A DNA stretch of 64,000 bases, from assembly GCA_944470555.2 (NCBI GenBank), contig OX104131.1, positions 14,376,515-14,440,514 of the forward strand. Reading direction: 5' to 3'. Source of the DNA: Heterobilharzia americana. Taxonomy: Eukaryota > Platyhelminthes > Trematoda > Strigeidida > Schistosomatidae. How positions within the stretch are numbered: position 1 is the first letter of the stretch; every line of letters begins with the position of its first letter. Shown here piece after piece: positions 1 to 10,259 of this stretch. Position numbers and translations under genes: made by a program. The notes beneath the pieces are model-generated. The model saw only the letters and a list, made by a program, of their open reading frames with translations, was not told the DNA's origin and did not search any database.

Positions 1-559
1 GCGTGATTGTGAAGTTTTAGAAATTAGCTCCTAACAATGGAAGAATAAAATTTCACCTAAGAATATCTAAAAGAGCAGAAAAAATGCTTTTCACTACAAA
101 CCGGCCAAACGCTAGTAAAATTTCATTATTGGACCCAAAACTGTGAACTTATCTTGTGTGATATCTTAGTTTCAGCACAGTGAGATCAGTATTAAACCTA
201 TTTATAAACACTATACTTTTAAATGCAAACGACATTTTAGAGAAGTCCATTCTAATCTGCTTCCATCTCGCCTTACCACTATAACCAGCAGGTATTTCTG
301 AAATTCTAGGTATGCTAATTTACTGACATCTGATTACATGAAACCTAGAAAATTTCCCCAGTGGACTGTGACCTGAACAGCGCCTTGGACCGTCGACGAT
401 CCTCAGGTTATTTTCTCACACTACTCTGTCCGATATCCTTTTTTTCTCCACATGCAGAATGATATGCAGTCTACACAAAACGCTCAAGATGTAGCATCTC
501 AGAAATACTGGAACTACTGATATGAAACTGAAATGGTGTGGAACATTTGTAGCTCGGGT
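1..559. other. No gene seen
   Basis: AT-rich sequence without a convincing exon on either strand. The missing C-terminal exon(s) of the minus-strand ATP synthase b gene could lie here or beyond the left edge, but I found no stretch continuing that protein. Confidence 0.4.
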
Positions 560-1480
560 GGATTACCTAGGATGTCATGTGTTGTATGAGTACCTAGCTG
601 ACGGAACCTAGTCAGGTAGGTTACATCCCCTAACATGGCTCAGACCAACAGTTAGGGACTTCACCCACTGGTGCGACGTCTTCGTCTGACTACGATAAAC
701 CTTCTTACAATTTAATCCAGCTCCCCGGAGCATGATATGCCAAGGTAGGCGGTGACTCGGCATGTACAGCACATATCCAAGTCACCTCAGAAGATGACGG
801 TTCACAACCTCATCAATCGAATTGCTTAGTACCCATCGCCTGACCTCAACACTGCTCATACGATGATTCCACCAAACCTCAGCAACGCTAGGAAGATATG
901 TGGTCAAAACCCTGTAGCCGCTTCATATCTTCTACTTTTAACGGTCATGCCTCAGTCGTGTAACGCAACAGAACAGACTGCAGCGCGCTATGCTCGTCCT
1001 TCGGTAGGTAGTCGGATATCTCGCCAGTCGACACCACGGCTCGCAAATGCCAAACGGACCTTCTGTGGTCGACCTGGGATTTCGTCAGTAACCAGCTTGT
1101 TCGTGCTGATATAACTTCCCAAGTAGTTAGCATATTCCACTACTTCATTAAACTGGGAGCGGTCGCGGACTAGTCCTGGAGCCTCATCTTGCACCTAACA
1201 GGCACGAAACGTATGCCAAACATATTCCGATTTCTGCTCAACGCACCGAGAAGACCCTGCATTTTGCCAGCGTCTTCACCCAGCAGGACAATATCTTCTC
1301 CATACTCCGATCCAAGACACTGGGTGACGGTATGCCACACGGTTCTCCAGGTAAACCTGGAGCGGGTTAGAGACCAGTCTGTGTACAGGACTTGTCATAA
1401 GATGAATAGCTTGGTAATGATACCCGTGATGTTATTAATCTTCAACCATCTATCAAATTTGACAGAACGTCGGGTGAGCA
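560..1480 (-). mobile_element. Non-LTR retrotransposon 3' pol remnant
   Basis: Read on the minus strand, this is the thumb and C-terminal part of a non-LTR reverse transcriptase, broken by frameshifts. Visible pieces, in order, are LLGEDAGKMQGLL (the region after the active site), a stretch resembling the STGEISDYLPK type of block, the cluster HSALQSVLLRY, and a final part with KTSHQWVKSLTVGLSHV. Copies of the same family lie at 57869-58201 and 60240-61193, also on the minus strand. The upstream RT palm is absent, so this is a 5'-truncated copy, as usual for target-primed insertion. It lies beyond exon 5 of the ATP synthase b gene, in the same orientation. The clade (RTE-like or jockey-like) cannot be fixed by eye. 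Confidence 0.7.
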
Positions 1481-1605
1481 ATATTTACTGCATTCACAAT
1501 ATGCATTTCTAAAAGTAATCAGTTTTCATGTTCACCAAGGTGAACACGCACCTACAACGAACCAAGACCTTTTTGTCCGGAATAGAGGTGATGTTTAAAA
1601 CTTAC

Positions 1606-2528
1606 CAAGCGACGATGAACTGTTCGGTGTATATTGTGAAGGCGTTCGCGATAAGCTGCTTCAAGTTGCAAGGCTATGTTTTCCTCCTTTGCCTTCACAT
1701 GTTCAGCAACAGCTGTTACCCTGTCAATTTCCGCTTGTGACGTTTTGATTGTGTCGTCTAAATAACACTTCACTTGATTAATTGGTCCATAATACATAAC
1801 TTGTTTGTCTTTCTTAAACAAAAGTTTAACGATTGATGGTGCTTACCTCTGTTACTTCATCAACATATTTCCTAGCAAAAGGACCAACTACTTTGATAAC
1901 CGCAACAGCCACAAACCAAAACGCTATAAACTCTATGAAGTGTCCATCACACACCCATATTTCCTTGTTGATTAAAAACATAAACGAACTGAATATAAAC
2001 ATATATGGTCCTGGAGAGTAAGTGAATTAGAGGCAAAATTACCCGTGACTCCAGTCTTGCTGTAAAATGGGTGAAACCAAGATTCAGGAAGAACACCCAT
2101 TCTAACTTTTGGATGAGATTCAGACACCTTGATAGTCGGGAAGTTTTTCATATCACGTTCCTTTCCATAATAGATTTCATTACACTTATCCCACCTTGCA
2201 ACGGAATTAATGATATCCTGCTAATTGAAAAGTTTACTGAGAGATATTACTTGTTCATATTTCTTCGCCACTGACTCTACTTTCACAATTCGATCAACAG
2301 TAGGTTGAATAGGCTTTGGTGTGGCAGGTGTTTCAGAAACCAAATTTAACCCAGTATGAAAACTGCCAATGCGAAGCCCAGACCTACACGAAAACTGAAA
2401 AACTAGTCAATGCCTTTCTACATTTTGACAAAACTTACTAACCGGCCGCGCCAACATAATCTTGTGGAGGCAACCTCGACGTCCCACACTATTTCAATTT
2501 TCAATCTGGAAAACATTGCTTGTTTCAT
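1606..2528 (-). CDS. ATP5PB: Mitochondrial ATP synthase subunit b, five 5' exons (3' end outside window)
   Basis: Subunit b of the F1Fo ATP synthase forms the peripheral stalk that holds F1 against the rotating c-ring in the mitochondrial inner membrane. Minus-strand exons: 2528-2443, 2383-2251, 2220-2043, 2010-1847 and 1812-1606 (768 nt, 256 codons so far). All junctions are GT-AG and keep one frame. Recognisable family blocks: KVRMGVLPESWFHPFYSKTG then GPYMF before a hydrophobic segment (IFSSFMFLINKEIWV); a second hydrophobic stretch IAFWFVAVAVIKVVGPF; and the late block KEENIALQLEAAYRERL, which parallels NNIAMALEVTYRERL of animal subunit b. The C-terminal 45 or so residues usual for the family are missing; the next intron starts at 1605. 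Start choice: ATG at 2528, or 2516 in the same frame. The first exon (MFSRLKIEI...) contains acidic residues unusual for a mitochondrial presequence, so the extreme N terminus is the least certain part. Confidence 0.82.
1813..1846 (-). other. ATP5PB micro-intron 4 (34 bp)
   Basis: GTAAGCACC...TTTGTTTAAG, 34 bp, phase 0. It joins KYVDEVTE to KDKQVMYYG. Confidence 0.82.
2011..2042 (-). other. ATP5PB micro-intron 3 (32 bp)
   Basis: GTAATTTTGCC...ACTCTCCAG, 32 bp, phase 1. Removing it joins SKTGVT to GPYMF, exactly the conserved KTGVTGPY block of animal subunit b, which makes this the best-supported of the small introns. Confidence 0.85.
2221..2250 (-). other. ATP5PB micro-intron 2 (30 bp)
   Basis: GTAATATC...TTTCAATTAG, 30 bp, phase 0, between KKYEQ and QDIINS. 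Unspliced reading meets a TAG inside it, so removal is needed to keep the conserved protein frame. Confidence 0.72.
2384..2442 (-). other. ATP5PB intron 1 (59 bp)
   Basis: Donor GTTAGT at 2442 and acceptor TTTTCGTGTAG ending at 2384. It splits a codon after two bases, and this phase joins exon 1 to the LRIGSFHTGLN frame of exon 2. Confidence 0.6.
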
Positions 2529-2721
2529 CTTTGGTTAAAATATCCCTGTGAAGATCCATGTTTTATTTGAACATTTTCACTGAAGGTGATACCATCTTGT
2601 CAAGCGTGGAAATTATATACTGCATATGGTAAAGATAACGTCGAAATGCTACACAAGGCAAGCTGAGACTTCAATCTTCCTGTTGAAGAAATAGCTGAAA
2701 ACGAATGCTTGGGTTCTACAC

Positions 2722-2783
2722 CTGTCCTAATGGAGGATGTCCCATGTTTGGAACGGCCAGTTGTTTTTCCGGACCAAAGAAAC
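2722..2783 (-). CDS. Candidate 62-bp exon upstream of ATP5PB
   Basis: On the minus strand an acceptor-like CTGTCTTTTCAG precedes 62 bp that can be read as FFGPEKQLAVPNMGHPPLGQ, followed by a donor-like CAG|GTGTAG. The peptide has no stop and looks exon-like, but I do not recognise it. It could be an upstream alternative exon of ATP5PB or an exon of a neighbouring gene interrupted by the gypsy insertion. Codon content and splice sites are the only support. Confidence 0.25.
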
Positions 2784-2879
2784 CTGAAAAGACAGAGATA
2801 ACCAATTAATCATTTACCTAACCATAAGCGCGGTGACTATCCATGGTCTGCAAGACAACCGGTGGCTTTCTAAGTACAC

Positions 2880-3220
2880 CGTAGCGCCAGACACTCCCCC
2901 AAAATCAGTAGCCTGGGGTTTGGTGACTTTCGACATTGATGTTGACCTTGATAGTTTAACTGGACTCCCTGAGCTGAAGGCACCCGTCAAGCACCCTAGC
3001 CATTTGGCACGCTATCGTGTTACGTTGCACCGCTCGTATTCGACTCTCCAGCCGGTTGGTCGGAACGCATCGGTATCTTGACACAACCACCTAAATATAC
3101 TACTCCACCCGACTACGCTATCGTGTTCTTCCTTGGTCTCGTACTCGTGGGTGTATAGCGAGTCCGGATAATTAGTGATTGGTCTTTGCGTCTGACAAGT
3201 TCGCACCAGGACAAATCCTG
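2880..3220 (+). repeat. 5' LTR of the gypsy element
   Basis: Matches 7792-8132 base for base except for 13 substitutions, with no length difference. The canonical first base T (TGTAGC in the 3' LTR) is C here. The mismatches cluster in the first 20 bp. Confidence 0.9.
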
Positions 3221-3281
3221 AATTGGTGAGCCCGACGTGATCACATATCCCGACCAATAACAGATACTGAATTGGTGAGCC
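3218..3281 (+). repeat. 15-bp direct repeat of the LTR/PBS junction
   Basis: CTGAATTGGTGAGCC occurs at 3218-3232 and again at 3267-3281, 49 bp apart, placing a second copy of the first half of the primer site in the untranslated leader before gag. Confidence 0.75.
3224..3241 (+). promoter_or_regulatory. Primer binding site, tRNA-Trp type
   Basis: TGGTGAGCCCGACGTGAT follows the LTR after about 3 bp. Its complement matches the 3' end of animal tRNA-Trp including CCA (ATCACGTCGGGGTCACCA) at all but one position. Confidence 0.8.
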
Positions 3282-3351
3282 TGTTCCATTTTATATTTGT
3301 AAATTGTTTTCATTTCGATAACATTTATATATCCATTTACTACACTTTCTC

Positions 3352-4191
3352 ATGTCCGACCACACTCCCAAGCTTATTCGTATTAAGCCAACCACGGACA
3401 CGATCCAACTCATGCCATACTGGCCAGACAATGCAGAAACATGGTTTCTGTATGCCGAGGCCGATTTTCGCGAACAGGGTGTCTCAGATCCTTATTCTAG
3501 ATTTCTTGCTGTCATACGGTCACCACCGCGGGAATTAAACAGACGTGTTACGGCACACATGTTTAATCCTGAAGTAAGTAATCCTTATGCACTTTTCATG
3601 GCCGCACTCTTGAAGAAAAGCGATCTCACAGATCGCCAGCGCCTAGACGAATTGCTTCGTAACATCGAGCTAGGCAGCCACTCAGCTACTGAAGTCCTCG
3701 CACGCATGCGAGAAGTAATCGGTGCACGAACATTCGACGATGGCCTTTTCCGAGAACTATTTCTCTTAAAACTACCACAACCGGTACAAACCGTGTTGGT
3801 GACACTGCAGTCAGTCCCACTCGATGACCTGGCAGCCTCGGCAGATAAAGTACTGGAGATTTATAGCAGATCCGTCTCCGACGTATACTCTATCTGCGGC
3901 AAACCAGAGCGCCAGGATTCAGAGGTGACCAAGCTGTACAACTCTGTTAAACAGTTGCTACGATCTCGAAGTCCCAGTTCATGTAGAACTACACAGAAAC
4001 GCGTCTTAGTGCATCGCAGCAAATCGCGTGGTAGCCACACAACTAAACCTAACAGGGTGGAAAACCCTGAATGGTGCTGGTTTCATAATACTTACGGAAA
4101 CAAAGCCAGAAAATGTCGCAAACCATGCAGTTTTAACAAGGATACAAACTCGGGAAACGGTCACGCCGGCACGTGTTCACGGCAACCGTAG
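3352..4191 (+). CDS. gag: Gag polyprotein of the gypsy element
   Basis: 279 codons. Gag forms the particle that packages element RNA. The N-terminal part carries the retrotransposon capsid pattern (around residue 20, [20 protein letters not shown]; then a helical [15 protein letters not shown] stretch). Near the C terminus is a single zinc box, C242-x2-H245-x9-C255-x3-C259 within [14 protein letters not shown], i.e. CHCC instead of the common CCHC knuckle. The reading frame is open throughout. The 3' end overlaps the pol frame by 19 bp, with pol in the -1 frame, consistent with expression by -1 slippage, although I see no obvious slippery heptamer. Confidence 0.88.
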   Translation: MSDHTPKLIRIKPTTDTIQLMPYWPDNAETWFLYAEADFREQGVSDPYSRFLAVIRSPPRELNRRVTAHMFNPEVSNPYALFMAALLKKSDLTDRQRLDELLRNIELGSHSATEVLARMREVIGARTFDDGLFRELFLLKLPQPVQTVLVTLQSVPLDDLAASADKVLEIYSRSVSDVYSICGKPERQDSEVTKLYNSVKQLLRSRSPSSCRTTQKRVLVHRSKSRGSHTTKPNRVENPEWCWFHNTYGNKARKCRKPCSFNKDTNSGNGHAGTCSRQP

Positions 4192-7100
4192 CCGGCGGAA
4201 ACAGCCGTTTGCTCTACGTCACAGATATTAAAACGAAAGTCCGCTACCTCGTCGACACCGGCGCAGAAGTTAGCGTTCTTCCCTCACCGACAAAGGAGCG
4301 TCATCATGACCCATCCTTCAATCTTCAAGCAGCCAACGGCAAGGCAATCGCGACATTTGGGAGACAGTATGCCTACCTCAACTTAGGTTTACGTAAACCT
4401 ATCCACTGGATTTTCCTCCTAGCTGACGTCTCTATGCCCATCATTGGCATAGATTTGCTAAACCATTACGATCTACTCGTAGATGCTCGCCGTCGACGAC
4501 TGATAGATAACAACACAAAGTTATCTATTGGCGGCACCACCTATGTAGGTCCGAGTTTAGCCATCGTTAGAACCAAACAATCAGGCGACGCGTCCTACCA
4601 AGCAGTTTTGGAGAAATATCCAGAGTTGCGACAACCGAAGCACACTCTTCCGTGCATAACCAGCAATGTTATGCATCACGTCACAACCACAGGTCCACCT
4701 GTGGCATCCAAAGCGCGCCGTTTAGCCCCCGATAAGCTCAAAACGGCGAAAAGTGAATTCGACCACATGCTCGAACTGGGCATTATCAGACCGTCAAACA
4801 GTCCTTGGGCATCGCCATTGCACATGGTTCCCAAAAAGGATAGCAACGACTGGCGTCCAACCGGTGATTACCGAAGGCTTAACGCCAAAACAACTCCGGA
4901 CTGCTACCCGATACCTCACGTTTACGACTTGACTGCAACCTTATGCGGAATGAACATTTTCTCCAAAATCGACTTGGTCAAAGCGTACAACCAGATACCT
5001 ATGGCAGCAGAAGATATCGCGAAAACAGCCATTATTACTCCTTTTGGCCTGTTTGAATTCCTGCGCATGCCATTTGGTCTTCGGAATGCAGCACAAACAT
5101 TCCAACGCTTTATGGATGATGTCTTCCGTGGTTTGAATTTTGTTCATGTCTACATCGATGACTGTCTAATTGCGAGTCCAGATAAGGAAACTCACCTTAA
5201 ACATTTGGACCTCGCATTCGAAAGACTTAAAAAACATGGCATCACAGTCAACTTACAGAAGTGTGAAATAGGAGTTGAATCACTCAGCTTCCTTGGGCAT
5301 ACCATTGACAACAAAGGTATACGCCCATTGAGAGATAAAGTGGCGGCTATCACAAACTATCCAGAGCCGACCACTGTGAAACATCTCCGCACTTTCAATG
5401 GCCTGGTAAGTTATTACCGAAGGTTTATCCCTAACTGTGCCTCTGTCATGAGACCACTCACAGATCTACTTCGAGGAACTGCGAAGTTCGTGTCTCTGGA
5501 CAACGCGGCTAGACTTGCTTTCTCTAAAGTCAAGGAAGCCATTTCGAACGCAACCATGCTTATGCATCATGACCCCAATGCTTCTTTGAGTATTGCTGTT
5601 GATGCATCTGATTCAGCAATTGGAGCAGTTTTGCAACAGTTGACTGACAACCAGTGGCAACCGTTAGCCTTTTTCTCAAGGCGTAGAAACAAGATACAGT
5701 ACATTTGGTAGGGAACTCCTAGCCATGTACTGTTCTGTACGCCATTTTCGACATTCTGTGGAAGGTCGTGATTTCATTATTTTCACAGACCACAAACCGT
5801 TAACGTTTTCCCTCAGCTCGGCGTCTGACAAATACTCCCCTCGTGAGTCGCGACAGCTGGATTACATTTCCCAGTTCACGTCAGACATCCGCCACATTTC
5901 TGGAGCAAACAACTCCGTAGCCGACGCACTATCTCGAATAGCTTCGATAAACCATATCGAGGGCATTGATCTCGTTGAACTAGCTCGGTGTCAAAAGGAA
6001 GACCTTGAGCTGCATCATGAGTTGTCGTCCACAACTCTCAAGCTGCGACTTTGTCAGGTTGGATCAGACAAGGATACAATTTTGTGCGATTCTCTGCTAG
6101 TCAACCACGCCCAATGTTCCGAAGAGTTGTCGACGCAACGTCTTCAATACGTTGCACAAACTCTCTCATCCAGGTGTACGAGCCACCATTAGGCTTATCG
6201 CACAACGTTTCTGCTGGCCTGGGATGAACAAAGACGTTAAGGAGTGGGCTCAGTCGTGCTTAGCTTGTCAAAAGTGTAAAGTCACGCGACACACGAAAAG
6301 CCCTTTAGGCTCATTTCTAGCCCCAGACATGCGTTTCGACCACGTCCATATAGATATTGTAGGACCCCTACCAGAATCTAATGGATGTACCTACCTTTTC
6401 ACTTGTGTTGATCGTTTCACACGATGGCCGGAAGCAGTACCTATTAAGGATATTACTGCTGAAACAGTTGCTCGTGTTTTCGTCGAAAGATGGATCGCGA
6501 ACTTCGGATGTCCACCTTACGTCACAACCGACCGTGGGCGCCAATTTGAGTGTGGATTATTTCACGCTCTAACGGCACTTTTAGGTTGCACCCGGTTCCG
6601 AACGACAGCCTACCATCCACAAGCAAATGGCATGGTAGAGCGTTTCCATCGACAGCTGAAAGCTTCCCTTTCAGCTGCAAACATACCTCAGTGGACCGAG
6701 GCTCTGCCTCTAGTCCTACTAGGTATTCGTAACGCCTTGAAAGTTGATGCTGGATGTACCCCTGCAGAACTCGTCTATGGGACCACTCTTCGCCTACCAG
6801 GTGAGTTTGTTTCCCCTTCAACTTTCAAACATCTTTCCGACAGGGCATCTTACGTGACTAGGCTTACAAACGCAATGCGTTCAGTTAGGCCTTCTCCGAT
6901 TAGACCGCAAACGACTGATGTTTTCGTCCACCCCAGTTTACAAAAGACATCACACGTGTTTGTTCGCCACGACGCCGTTCGTCGACCACTTGAACCACCC
7001 TACGACGGGCCATTCAAAGTGGTCAAGCGACAAGAGAAATTCTACATAACTGAGCGAGACGGACGTGAAGATACTGTCAGTATCGACCGTTTGAAACCAG

Positions 7101-7279
7101 CTTATTTCGAAGGCAACCCCACCATAAGCGACGTTTCAGCCCGCTACATCCGACCGACGGATAGCTCAATTATCGAAATTCTTGACGATGTGCCTGGTAA
7201 TGCACAGCTGCAACAGCCATCGGAGCAACAGAAAACACGATCAGGTCGAACCGTCAGGTTCCCGGCGTATTTAAAGTAG
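4173..7279 (+). pseudogene. pol: Pol polyprotein of the gypsy element, frameshifted
   Basis: Three overlapping reading frames make up one pol. 4173-5711: aspartic protease ([16 protein letters not shown] at residues 28-30), RT with [12 protein letters not shown] and the active site YIDD near residue 327, and the first RNase H Asp ([13 protein letters not shown]). The frame ends early at a TAG at 5709, where the expected FGRELLAMY continues in the next frame (5725-6192: rest of RNase H with FTDHKPL and NSVADALSR). Another break before about 6150 moves the frame to the integrase (6152-7279): His side of the zinc module LSHPGVRAT, Cys pair SCLACQKC, catalytic D in HIDIVGPL, D in [10 protein letters not shown] in [12 protein letters not shown], and a C-terminal GPF module ([12 protein letters not shown]). 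Motifs in between suggest two small indels there. All catalytic residues I can see are kept; only the frame is broken. Confidence 0.88.
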
Positions 7280-7778
7280 TATTCAACTTAGTGGTGTGAA
7301 ATAAGATGTGCCAACTATATTTTTTCACTTGCGCATTTTTTCCCGAGGCACTATTTTTCTTATTTACCGGCAATGCGCGAATCCTCGTACATTTTGCCTT
7401 TTTATGTCAATTTTTTACTACCATGTAATGAAACTCTTTTTAAAAAACGGTGAAAATAAGCGCTAACTTTATTTTCGAAATATTTGTACATACATAATTC
7501 CCAATTTTACGAAGCGTTTTCATGGTATTAAAGACTTTCATTTATATTCCAGGTGCAACGAGCACCGGACAGAAATGTCAAAGAAAACTGAGGACTGCGA
7601 TCGACGTCCAATTCGATTTATTGTATTTTATTCTTTAATTGCGGCGACACCCTAGAATAAGTTCAGACAACCAGGGGCCACTTCACGCAGTGACCTCATC
7701 GGAAGAGTTTTACCAGTGGAGAAACCACTAGGCCTTTACTTCCGGCCGGTATTGTCTTAGGGTCCTAACGAACCCACT
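7280..7778 (+). other. Untranslated 3' internal region of the gypsy element
   Basis: No envelope or other ORF between the pol stop and the polypurine tract. AT-rich in the first half, more GC-rich towards the LTR. Confidence 0.7.
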
Positions 7779-7789
7779 AGGGGGGGTGA
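7779..7789 (+). promoter_or_regulatory. Polypurine tract before the 3' LTR
   Basis: AGGGGGGGTGA immediately precedes TC and the LTR start TGTAGC; this is the expected priming site for plus-strand DNA synthesis. Confidence 0.7.
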
Positions 7790-7791
7790 TC

Positions 7792-8132
7792 TGTAGCATT
7801 ACACACTTCCCCAAAATCAGTAGCCTGGGGTTTGGTGACTTTCGACATTGATGTTGACCTTGATAGTTTAACTGGACTCCCTGAGCTGAGGGCACCCGTC
7901 AAGCACCCTAGCCATTTGGCACGCTGTCGTGTTACGTTGCACCGCTCGTATTCGACTCTCCAGCCGGTTGGTCGGAACGCATCGGTATCTTGACACAACC
8001 ACCCAAATATACTACTCCATCCGACTACGCTATCGTGTTCTTCCTTGGTCTCGTACTCGTGGGTGTATAGCGAGTCCGGATAATTAGTGATTGGTCTTTG
8101 CGTCTGTCAAGTTCGCACCAGGGCAAATCCTA
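7792..8132 (+). repeat. 3' LTR of the gypsy element
   Basis: Begins TGTAGC and matches the 5' LTR over the full 341 bp with 13 substitutions. The sequence after it (AACAGCCCATC) does not duplicate the sequence before the 5' LTR. Confidence 0.9.
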
Positions 8133-9128
8133 AACAGCCCATCTGCGCTCACTGACTCTACATGTGTACTAAACCTTCTTTAGAAAGCATCATGAGAGCA
8201 GCTGGGGCAAATACTGTAACAGAGTTTCCTAGTTTGCATACTCTAGCTGCAAATGAGTTAGGGCGGATAATTGCGTGCGCTGTCTAATACTTGAATCTGG
8301 AGGGCTTGCCTCTAGGATGGTGTTTCTCATTGAAACTTAGGAGCGGCTGCATGAGATGAAAGGGTTACGGATATGTGATACACCATGATTATATCCTCTC
8401 TGAACCTCAGCTATTGCACCGGGTACAGATTAAGAGCAACTGAATACTCCGGATAAGGGCTATGTCATAGCCCAGCCGTCTTCTGAGAAGCCTACATTTG
8501 AACCTGCTCCAGATCGTTAATATGCTTGCTCAAGTGGGAGGCAATGTCCAGCGAATATTTTTCTAGATGAGGGCGAATATTTACTAGTACACTCTGATGA
8601 AAGGCCTGGAGTTAGACCGTGTAGAGTACGAGAGAAGAACCCCAAGGTGCCACATATCCTGTTAGCCGCAGGACGACGACGGATTGAAGCTTTCAGTGTC
8701 TCACTTATGGTAGCCCTTAGATATTTTTCAGTGTTTTGTCGAGAAATATTTGTCTCCCCAGTGAGTGGAAATTAAAACCGAATTTGTACCTGTCCAAAAC
8801 TATTATCCTACGCTTCCGTGAGCTGAGACGGAGCAGGTTTTCACCTGTCCAATGTACGACTTTAGAAGGATCCATCAGTAGTCGACGAAGAGTGTATCTG
8901 AATGTCTCCACACTCTCAGAGTTGGCAGACCTAGTTTGAAAACTACCGGCCGTGAAACCGAGTTAGCCTGCTGTGAAAGGGACCGGAGTGGAACGCTGTC
9001 AGTTCACCGTAGAAAGTATACTAGTCACAGGCCCCTCCCAGACCAGACCCACTTGTTGATGACAAACGCACGAAGGCGGATGCGACTAAAATAAGAGGCT
9101 ATCAATAATAAAGCTTCTGAACTAGACC
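8133..9128. other. No gene seen
   Basis: Mid-GC sequence of decayed transposon character. No frame longer than about 65 codons shows a recognisable motif. Confidence 0.4.
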
Positions 9129-9506
9129 GTGATCAGTTTCACCCGCCCAACAAATGTAAAATGCCAGTCGAAGAGCCAGGAAACCATAGATGGCCGTAGA
9201 GTCAGCTTCATCACTCAGCACAGGAAAGAAACAGCAGAACCCTGTGAAGGGTCTAATATCTTCTTTGAACCTGAAAACGGGAGACCTGTAGAACCGCACA
9301 ATCGCTCTAAGCCTGATCTAGTTAGGGTTCCAAGTCCGGTAACCAGAAAACATAACCCCAGTCACCCCTTCGAAGTGTACATAATGAGGAAAAGGGAGGC
9401 GGTTTCAGCAGAAAACAGTCTTTCACTGACTAAAGCTGCATTGAGTTCAACAGAGGTGAGGGGTCCCGCTCTATGGAACGCTGATAAACTCGACCCTAAG
9501 CACTGA
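9129..9506 (+). pseudogene. Possible ORF1 fragment of a non-LTR element
   Basis: A 125-codon hydrophilic reading frame. The stretch FITQHRKETAEP, followed by acidic and proline-rich residues, weakly parallels TITRHSKDQAEL in the ORF1-like frame at 16680. I take it as an ORF1 N-terminal relic, low confidence; no nucleic-acid-binding motif is seen. Confidence 0.3.
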
Positions 9507-10259
9507 CCACCTAGCTGCCACAGTAGGCCATAATTTGAGGGCCGCTCCGCACTACCTGCTAGGTCCAGCCCGGAGTTTCAGGGTAAACTGAAATATGTCC
9601 GCTACCTTACATCTCCGGTTAAACCTAAACCAGAAAGGTGTACACAGGCAACAAATTCCTTTCTGTGTGATGACTCAGACCTTTTAGGGGGCTTCAGAGA
9701 ACAGCCACAAGGGCTATCCCTGCGATGGCCAATCTGGCCTACGAAGAGACATTTCAGGGGCTGAAAGTGCCCCTGTACCTTGCAGTAGATAGGGGGAAGC
9801 CCAATCATACCGCGCAGGATTTTGTGAAATGACCCCATATTGTCTTTTATTCCCATCAAGTCAGAACACCTCTCCGTACACTGATGGCTTTCACTCCGGG
9901 CAATCAAGTCTCGGAAAAGGACTGGTTTCAGGCCATAGCCATCTATCCCTAGACTACAAATCAGAATATAAGAATGAGGGGAACTCCAGCTATTAATCTT
10001 CAGTAGTAGAAACAAAATTTACACCAATCACTGCAAACGGTTCCAAGTGGTTTTTGATGGCGAAGAAACACTCGCTCCCAGAGGGCTGTTTGAAAAGGGG
10101 AGTGACTTTTCATATTCGGCTAGATTCTTGTCATTTTCTGTGTTTACACATCAAGGGTAGCTGTTTTTTCTCTCCGATCGGAATATTATTCGATTTCTGC
10201 TCCGTGATGAGGTAAAAGGGTCGTAAAATGATTGTGGTAGCACTGGATGCCACTTCACA

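Larger units (their letters stand above)
2880..8132 (+). mobile_element. Ty3/gypsy LTR retrotransposon, CsRn1/Boudicca type, nearly complete
   Basis: Two 341-bp LTRs bracket gag and pol. By hand alignment the LTRs differ at 13 of 341 positions (about 4 percent), so the insertion is fairly recent compared with the surrounding relics. The primer site fits tRNA-Trp and Gag carries a CHCC box; both are hallmarks of the CsRn1 lineage known from trematodes. Pol order is protease, RT, RNase H, integrase (Ty3/gypsy order, not Copia). There is no envelope ORF between the pol stop and the 3' LTR. Pol is split by small frame breaks near 5700 and between about 6070 and 6150, so this copy is probably not autonomous. 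I see no clear target-site duplication at the ends. Confidence 0.9.

Noticed and set aside
1528..2274. Plus-strand frames over the ATP5PB exons
   Set aside because: They are antisense to conserved exons with matching splice sites on the minus strand.
6522..6821. Minus-strand ORF in the gypsy element
   Set aside because: Antisense shadow of the integrase coding region.
7280..7791. Envelope gene in the gypsy element
   Set aside because: No ORF of useful length and no membrane segment between pol and the 3' LTR.
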